A DNA stretch of 64,000 nucleotides from Sarcomyxa edulis (taxonomy: Eukaryota > Basidiomycota > Agaricomycetes > Agaricales > Mycenaceae): assembly GCA_009761415.1 (NCBI GenBank), contig QUOL01000002.1, forward strand, positions 620,001-684,000, written 5' to 3'. A model generated the notes under the pieces. That model saw only the letters and a list, made by a program, of their open reading frames with translations, made no database searches and was not told the DNA's origin. Of this stretch, positions 56,756-64,000 are shown in pieces. Position 1 is the stretch's first letter. Each line of letters starts with the position of its first letter. Both the position numbers and the translations under genes were made by a program.

Positions 56756-59700
56756 TCATTCCCTACTGCAATACGAGGTTTTTCTGCATTTGCTGCACAG
56801 CAACAGTTTTGGCTTCCCCGAGCCTCCACATCTAGCGCACTGGCCAGGGATTCTGGAATCCTTGAAGTCAGGGACCGCTCTAGAAAGTTTATCGAGACGC
56901 GAGGTCCCAACGGGCTCGATGAACGAAGCTGCAAAAATCGGCCCTATTGCGGCTCTTGTTACCAACGGGACAATCTCTGGACAATTTCTTGCTTGGGTGA
57001 AGGAGTCGGTAGATTGCCCTTGACCACAACTGCATATGGGAGTCTCTGCGAACTCAACAGACAATGGGATCGATCCTTGTTTGATGTATTCACATCCATT
57101 GAGGTGCTTCCAGTCCCGGCAGCGTTCCACGAGTACGGGTAGAAGGCGCTTCCACGCTTTTACTTCGTCACCAATAGTGACTACAGATGTCAACGAATGA
57201 CGAGGAGTAATGCGTCGAAGGATTGCGTCCAATGTAGGCCTCATCTCATTGGTCACTGAAAGTATAGAGACGTCCACAACGATGCTGTGTGACGACAAGT
57301 CCAAACGAAGATAATTGATGAAAATGAGGGTGTATATACCGCCGCAGGAAGGTTCAGCGAGTCCTATTATCTGAGTCTTGACGGGTTGGACAGCTATCGC
57401 AAATATGTTTTTCAGGCTTTGTTTGACGTCCAAAATCACGTCTCCAGTAGAAAGGGTGTTCGATGCAGATTTGAGAAGCCTTTCTTCACGATCCGATGAC
57501 ATGAGTGAAAGATGCACGGACATGTCTTCCACCTTCGATGCATTCATAGACCGGACAGGTGGCAGGGAGTCAAGCCTCAGATAATGCATATTCCATACCG
57601 TCGGAATCCCTTTCCTGATCGTGACGGGGAATTTGTTGTGAAGGAGGGAAATAGGATCGAATGGACCAGAGGGTGGAGCCTCTAGCTGGAATAGGATTGA
57701 CAATTGTTCAAGTGTCATTCTTGAGGAAAAAACACAAAAAGCTCACCTCGACATACAGCGACTTCCGCGCAATACGTGTTTTGAGGCGGGTAGCGTCGAT
57801 TGGAAGAGGGAATATGGCTACATGTTCAAAACTTCCGAATGCGATCTGAACTGCGTAGGGGGAGATAGACCGAGCACTGACGGTCGCACCACCTGACAGC
57901 GCCACTTGTGCTGATTGAGAAATCACTGCGCATCTGATACAGAGGCACGCGATTGTCCTGCATGCTTCATCTAAAGAAACTACAGTCGAGTTTGAGTCCA
58001 TAGCTGATGTGGCATTTGCCTGGCTCGAAGGAGGTCTAGTTGAGATCGAGGGTATTGTCGTCGTTGGCTGTCCGGAGAAGTTCGGACGCTCAGGAAAGAC
58101 GTGTACATATTGGTTGTCCATGAGAAAGGCCTCACACAAACACATTTCCATTCCCAACTTCGGGGCAATGCTTCGCAAAGTGGCAAGCGTGGGACGGATG
58201 GACAGTTTGATTTTGGTGTATTGTGGTTCCATCACGAATACCCAAGAGGGCACAAGAAAAGATGCTATCAAGGCGGCCTTCCCAGACAACCCATCACGAC
58301 ATTCAGTCAATTCGCACCGAGGTTCGTCTGGTGGACCAACTTGTCTCACTTCGCCAAAGGATGTCTGAATCGAAGAAAAGATATTGTGGCCGGAAGACTT
58401 GACCATCAACACCTCGCCTTGTAAAATGGGTGCCCCAATGTCCTCTACATCCATCTCCTCCAAGACCTTGATATTCTGCCGAGGAACCACTAGGACAACG
58501 CATACCAATGAAGGAACTTCCTTCCACCGGGCAAACGGACTGTTCCTAAGATTATGGTGAGCACTCTTCTGAGCTGGCCACTGTGCCAGCACTGTGGTGG
58601 AGTAGATACGAAGGAGGTGGAGTTGGGAAAATAGGTCTTGATAGTTGTTTGGTCCCGTTAAAAGTGTCCGATCGTACACAATCAAATCATCCAGGTGTCC
58701 CATCGTCTTTTCCCATTTTGTTCGGGTCCTTTGCTTTATAAGGCATAGTAGGGCAGCGAAGGATCCACGAATATAATGGATAATACTAGACTTCGAAAGA
58801 GACTCCAACGATAGGTTTTGCATCTTCGAAAGCATGTCTTCGTCCGAAAACATCCTGCGATAAATGCCGAATAACAATCTAGCCAATTCCTGTGGATCAA
58901 ATGCGCAACGTCGATCCGCAACGGAGTCTGCGAGTGGGTCTGCTAAGGACAAGATTTTCCATTTGATGCGCTCGTGAGACTGGCGAGAACCTATAGTAGA
59001 CATGAATCTCTCGTGCGCATTGGAATGAGTCATGAATCCCGCTATGTAAGCCAATGGGGCGATATCGAGGAGTAGTGATATGACGGGGATATCAGCGCAT
59101 AGGCGGTCATTGAATGTTGTAATAGGATCATCGAAGGAGCGCACAAGGGTATCTGTATGTAGGACGGACGACGGAATCCTGGCTAGGAGTGGACTCGCCA
59201 CAATGAGGATATTGACGAGCCCTAAATGATCGGTCAAGTTTGACGTGTCGATCACGTTGAAAATCGTGGGCGCAGGGGCTTCTGCATTTGGCAGGTAGTC
59301 CCCTCCGTCAAGTTCAAGCTTAGAATGGGTCCAAGCACCAGTGAATATATCGCAGGTGATGGAGTTATGAACTGTGCGATGGTGGAGTGCCCGACAGAAG
59401 GCGAGAGCGTCTCCCGTAAAAAAACGTATCACGATCCTAGGAACCGTGCTGTGTCGCGTGAGGGACTTTCGAAAGCTGTGAGACCACTCATGAAACTGTT
59501 GTTTCGCAGTATTTGCTAGGTGGGCCGATGTTATTGTGGAGGTTGTCTTCGCTTCAGCGAAGGCGACGGAAAGATGGAATCCAGCGATAGGGTCAGTCCC
59601 ATAATGGAGGGAAAACCCTCGTCCTACGACGGAATATGCAAACGTCGGGTTCACTAGAATCGCGTCGGTGGTATGTTTGAGATCGAGAAACGTTGCACCC

Positions 59701-60465
59701 GTCTCCCAATATTGACGAAAGTTCTCCGACACAATGCTCACGGCTGGAAGGGAAAACGGCCCCGCCGATCGAGACGCAGAAAGAACGTTTTGGTGTTTTT
59801 TAGAAGAGGATTTACTGCTGGAAATGAATTGTTTCTTCAGTTCCTTTTTTTCGCGGAGAGGAAGCGTTTCCGTGTCAATATATAGCGTCCAATGCCGGCG
59901 AACCTCGAAGAGCGTGCGATGAGTGCATACTCTCAAGAATGGCGCGTATTGACAGCTATTCCAGGTGTCGAGGGTGGCAGACATTTCTACTAACTTTCGG
60001 CACTGGCCCAACAAAAGATCCAGCGAGGGCTTGTCGAGAAAAAAATGATAGAATATGTTCCAAATCATATCTGCCATGATTGTCGATCCGATATCATTGT
60101 CTATGATCATAGTAAACAGGAGGATGTTTCGTGCTAGTGATACGTCAAAACCGAGATGAGTATGTCGATTTTGAGGAGAGAGCAAGCATACCTAGGACGG
60201 CAGGTTCTGCATCACAGCAAGTAAAATCTAATTTTCGTGGGGCTGTCGATGGATGTAAGTGCGTGAAATGACATCTATCAAGCGAAAATGTACCGAGTGT
60301 TGTGTCTGAGTGGATTGTGAAGAGAATATTTCGCGGATCTCCGCATCCAAGAAGCAGAATATCCCCAGATTCTTCGGGAGGGAGTGTCTCCGTCAACGAA
60401 ACAGCAGAGGTATTGCCGATCGGGTAATAGAATGTTCTCTTAGGCCAGAGTACAGGATGAGCCAT
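56756..60465 (-). CDS. DUF4470 / MYND zinc-finger protein, finger truncated
   Basis: Three exons, 60465-60192, 60133-57747 and 57685-56756, give 1,196 aa from MAHPVLWPKRTFYYP. The first about 100 residues are the DUF4470 domain (GDILLLGCGDPRNILFTIHS, RKLDFTCCDAEPAVLARNIL), which is typical of the N-terminus of large agaricomycete MYND proteins. A long helical region without recognised motifs follows. At the C-terminus a MYND finger begins (CARCGGSGKPKLLLCSKC, TSYCSRE) but a TGA at 56758-56756 ends the protein before the last Cys, His and Cys ligands. The expected continuation EDWRAHKSRC lies in the same frame directly after the stop (to a second stop at 56717). Six bases seem to be missing at this point. 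The finger is therefore probably unable to bind its second zinc. Confidence 0.88.
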
Positions 60466-61832
60466 TGCGATGAAGGTGGTGGAGGAACTCAAGCGATTTG
60501 TGAAGCGTGTATCGAGTGAGGTTATTTTAGAGACAAACGCCCTAGTGCAACGAGGTTGCCCGCCTCACGACCTTCAGTGCTAGAAGCATGGATCATCTCC
60601 TAGATAGACATTAAGTTTGCGAGTGTACGTATAAGCTTTTGGTGAAGGAACATGTTCAACTTCGAACTTCATATATTGAGGAGAATGCACTTACGAGAAA
60701 GGCAATGAGCATTCAATATTAAGTCATACCAAACTATACCCTGAATTACCCTTGCCCCACAAGTTTTTATGCGGACTTTGGTCATCGCTCGGTGTTCCGT
60801 CCATCTTGATTCAGCATCCAGTAAGTTTAGCGCAGAGTATCTTCCAGACGAGAGCAGCTCAGTAATCTGGCAGGAGGGTGAAAGGCTGCTCACGGTCTAC
60901 CTTCATGTAAGTCCTAGGAAGAAGCAAGCAGCGTGCAATCAATGTGCATTGAAAATCTTTGAAAATTTGAGATTGTAATCTCAGTCAGGTGTGACAGAGT
61001 CGCGTCGCGAATGTGTGACACTAAAGTGACATCGTGACTACGGGACCATCATGCCAGGACCGACGACCAACTCTTGGGAACACATCTCCAAGTTCCGCAT
61101 CTTTTCTCTGGCTCGCTGAAGGCCTGCTCAGTGCTCTTCGATCACAACGACTTAATGCATTGGCCTTGATAATCGAGATATTTCATTGGCTATATCTTGT
61201 TCAGTAACTTGAAGTACTTACGCCGATACATGCGATCAGTTCAGTGGCAACCTCAGCTCATGCTCACAAATCCTCACTGGCCATGTTGATCTCAGACATG
61301 ACGACGGTCACAAGACACAAGAACTACGAGCAGCAGTTGGAAACCGATCTCATTGACAAGCGAAATTACCAGAGCTTGGAGAGAACGGTCGAACGCCAAG
61401 CATGGTGCCGCGCATGGCGTTCACCCAAGTCTTGACAACGACAGACTACCCGGAAGTGGGATCATGCTTGAGATCCTGGACGGAGCCAGATGATATCGTA
61501 GTCGTCTTGTCCCAGTCTACCAATGACATGTTCAGGTCCGTCCACGTTCCACCAAATCTTGCATGGTCCCCGTTTCTGCGCTCGGATCGCTTCCAGTGTA
61601 TTTCAGCATTTTCAACTGGAGTCTGGGAACGGGTACAGAAGCCACGCAATGGCCAAAATAAGACTGCGTTTGACCGCTTCGCAATATTTGTGCACGTGCG
61701 TCGCGGTCTGAGTGCTTGGATTTCGAATTTCGAACCTTCTCTCCGAGTCGTCCTTGGAAATCTTTTCCTTGAAGGACCGCATTTTCTTCGTCTTACCGTC
61801 ACCGTCACCGTCAGAGCCCCCATACGCTACCC
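60466..61832. other. No gene recognised
   Basis: 1.37 kb between divergent genes. A 144-codon plus-strand frame at 61402-61836 is crossed by an equally long antisense frame and has no motif; rejected. Promoters of both neighbours are expected here. Confidence 0.5.
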
Positions 61833-63482
61833 ATGACGAACCTAAGGCTGACACTGTCCTTCGTGGTACTGTGTTTCGGTTATGCTCTCTCTCTCGTGGA
61901 CGCGACAAAAATTCAGGCTTCTCACGATACCGATACAATATCACAATCTTGGGCACAATATTCGCCTTACTTCGCAGTGGAGAAGTACCAGCCTCCGCCT
62001 CGAAATTGTAAAGTCATCCAAGTGAGCGGGATCACCTCTGTTCGATGATGCTTACCTGATTGAATTGATCGTTCGCAGGCCAACATTGTATGTCAAGACT
62101 GCATCTCTACCATGACTTTCGCTGACAATATATGCATACACAGCTGCAACGCCACGGAGCCCGCTATCCTACCTCGGGTGCCACTACAAACATCTTAGCT
62201 GCGATTCACAAACTCCAATCTGTTCATACTTTCAATGACCCGCGCCTGGAATTCCTGAAGAACTTCACATACGATTTGGGGATAGCTGATCTCGTGCCTT
62301 TCGGTGCTTCCCAGTACGTAGTTTCGCCCCAAAATCAGTTCGTAACTTACGGAAGATAATCCTTGTGTTTTCCTAGGTCGTCCGAAGCGGCCGAGGTGCA
62401 TTTTGAACGCTATGCGGCACTCGTCGATGACCAACATTTACCCTTTGTGCGAGCGTCAAGTTCTCAGCGCGTGGTGGATACGGCTACCAATTGGACTGCA
62501 GGTACGCCGTAGCTTGATGCTCTGATATCTGCTTATCGAAATTTCATCTAGGATTTACCGCGGCTAGCCGTCAAAGATTTACGGCAACACTGTCTGTTAT
62601 CCTTTCGGAATCCGTAAGTTCATTTGTCCTCTCCGATTTCCTGAAGTCGACTCTACTTCCTATAGCTTAACGACACATTGGATGATTCTCTCTGTCCGAA
62701 CGTGGGAGACTCTGACACGCAGACGGATGCATGGCTTTCGGTTTTCGCACCCTCGATCACTGCACGACTTAACAAGGCAGCTCCTGGTGCCAATTTGACG
62801 AACACAGATACTTTCAGCATAATCTCGTTGTGCCCCTTCGAAACCGTCGCGAAAGAAACACTGAGCCCGTTCTGCGATCTTTTTTCCTCAGAGGATTTCT
62901 CTGCTTTCGAATACTCTGGTGATCTCAACAAATTCTACGGCACTGGGTACGCTTTCGTTGCATCTAGTTTCCGATCATCCATGCTAATGTCTGCTTCCCT
63001 CAAGATATGGTCAAGCTTTAGGCCGCGTTCAGGGAGTCGGCTACGTTAACGAACTCATTGCTCGACTGACAGGGAAAGCAGTGCAAGACAAGACCCAAAT
63101 TAACAGCACCCTCGATTCATCCGCCACTACCTTCCCCATCAATCGAACCATCTATGCAGACTTCTCTCACGACGATGAGCTCATTGCCATATATACCGCC
63201 CTTGGATTATTCTATCCTCCTGGCCCTCTCGACCCGATCCATCCAGATCCAGATCGTACATGGGTGGCTGCAAAGCTCGTTCCTTTCTCTGCACAGATGA
63301 TTGTAGAGAAACTGGAATGCGATAGAAACGAGTATGTCCGCATCTTGGTGAGTGACGCAGTGCAGCCGCTGGAGTTTTGCGGGGCCAGTGGCGATGGGTT
63401 ATGTAGCCTCGACGCGTTTGTCAAAAGCCAATACTATGCCAGGAGTAACGGTGCTGGAGATTTCGAGAAGTGTTTTAGCTAA
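61833..63482 (+). CDS. Secreted histidine acid phosphatase (phytase type)
   Basis: Seven exons, 61833-62021, 62079-62087, 62144-62313, 62377-62501, 62552-62613, 62666-62946 and 63005-63482, give 437 aa. A signal sequence (MTNLRLTLSFVVLCFGYALS) leads the protein. The catalytic RHGxRxP motif (LQRHGARYPTS, nucleophile His about 70) and the acid/base HD motif (FSHDDELI, about 334-335) are both present, with paired Cys residues and N-glycosylation sequons. This is the histidine acid phosphatase family of basidiomycete phytases, releasing phosphate from phytate or other esters outside the cell. Exon 2 is only 9 bases (encoding ANI) and is needed to give the family's ANILQRHGAR-like sequence. Confidence 0.93.
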
Positions 63483-63740
63483 TCACTAGGACGTGTGCCC
63501 TACTAATAATACATCGACGATTCTGTCTATGCCCGAATTTCGGGCATTTCTGGCCTGAATTAAGTGAATGCATGCTCATTCTTCGGAATGAGGGTAGGTG
63601 TGACGATGAAGACAAAGGCAGGAGGAGCACCAAACGCGTCGCGTCGGCAATCTCCGAAACGTTCAAAACGCGTTATTCCATATTTTATTGCTCTTTCAAA
63701 ATCAAGACTTCTCGTAGATACAGTTTAGGCTTGTACCACC

Positions 63741-64000
63741 ATGTCGACGGTCGAAACCCCCACATCTGATCTTGGCCCAGAACCTACGACAGAACAGGTA
63801 GTTCAGGTGGATGCACCATGGATCAGGTTCCCTCCATTTCCAAGCGTTCCCGAAGGTGTCACCATCATCCCTTTCAAAGATTACAAAGAGACGGGGATCC
63901 TGATGTTTCCCAAGGACGACGAGACTGAGATTGACGGTCTTGGTATCCCCACCGTTGAACTGCGCGTCAAACACGACACGGACGAGTGTAAAACTTCGGT
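63741..64000 (+). CDS. Hypothetical protein, 5' part
   Basis: An ATG at 63741 opens a frame to the window end (86 codons): MSTVETPTSDLGPEPTTEQ, then VDAPWIRFPPFPSVPEGVTI, FKDYKETGILMFPKDDE and EIDGLGIPTVELRVKHDTDE. It is acidic and proline-rich, with no signal peptide. The WIRFPPFPxxPEGVTIIPFKDY pattern looks like a conserved fungal protein of unknown function. The stop and any introns lie outside the window. Confidence 0.6.
   Translation, partial: MSTVETPTSDLGPEPTTEQVVQVDAPWIRFPPFPSVPEGVTIIPFKDYKETGILMFPKDDETEIDGLGIPTVELRVKHDTDECKTS

Noticed and set aside
61402..61836. 144-codon plus-strand ORF upstream of the phytase
   Set aside because: It overlaps a similar antisense frame, has no motif, and overlaps the phytase start codon; likely chance in promoter DNA.
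1..64000. tRNA, rRNA or CRISPR arrays
   Set aside because: None recognised by eye; the regular repeats in the KDZ ends are transposon subterminal arrays, not CRISPR.

Overview
The window is nuclear DNA of an agaricomycete (mushroom-forming basidiomycete). Genes carry many short introns of about 50-60 bp with GT/AG ends. The gene families are typical of these fungi: an AA9 polysaccharide monooxygenase, a histidine acid phosphatase/phytase, a MYND/DUF4470 protein, DUF3669, UstYa-like oxidase, lineage-specific multi-pass membrane proteins and a KDZ transposase.

The left half (about 1.8-33.2 kb) is a nested transposon structure. A minus-strand Ty3/gypsy chromovirus has one gag-pol frame (Gag, zinc knuckle, protease, RT, RNase H, integrase, chromodomain). 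Two copies of the same 11,566-bp DNA transposon interrupt it, in opposite orientations, at 2041-13606 (copy A) and 17721-29286 (copy B). Each copy has its own 7-bp target-site duplication (GGGTAGT for A, GGCGAAG for B). If both copies and one TSD each are removed in thought, gag-pol is one open frame of 2,736 codons including the stop. The DNA transposon belongs to the KDZ (Kyakuja-Dileera-Zisupton) class. It carries three genes: a 1,145-aa CxC2/KDZ transposase in 11 exons; a 325-aa protein with a hydrophobic segment and a C-terminal RNase H1-N/viroplasmin-like domain; and an 888-aa five-exon protein of unknown function. Its ends are 1.0 and 1.4 kb arrays of ACTTG-rich repeats. Left of the chromovirus, a gene of unknown family with an in-frame 114-codon duplication runs off the window.

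The right half (about 34.1-64 kb) is ordinary gene space: a relic of a membrane-protein gene beside the chromovirus; a UstYa-like protein; an intact seven-transmembrane-type protein and a damaged paralogue; a class C beta-lactamase-like serine hydrolase; a secreted nucleoside-hydrolase-like/Sde182 protein; a BTB/POZ protein; a cyclophilin with an RRM; an AA9 LPMO; a frame-broken DUF3669 gene; a DnaJC28-like mitochondrial protein; a small four-exon gene; a DUF4470 protein with a truncated MYND finger; a phytase; and the start of one more gene. The AA9 enzyme and phytase fit a plant-litter or wood decomposer. The genes do not form an evident pathway cluster.

Points to pursue: the KDZ element's RNase H1-N-like passenger gene, the twin insertions, and a family of nine short hairpins with a covarying closing base pair, found in the leader of the left-edge gene and inside gag.
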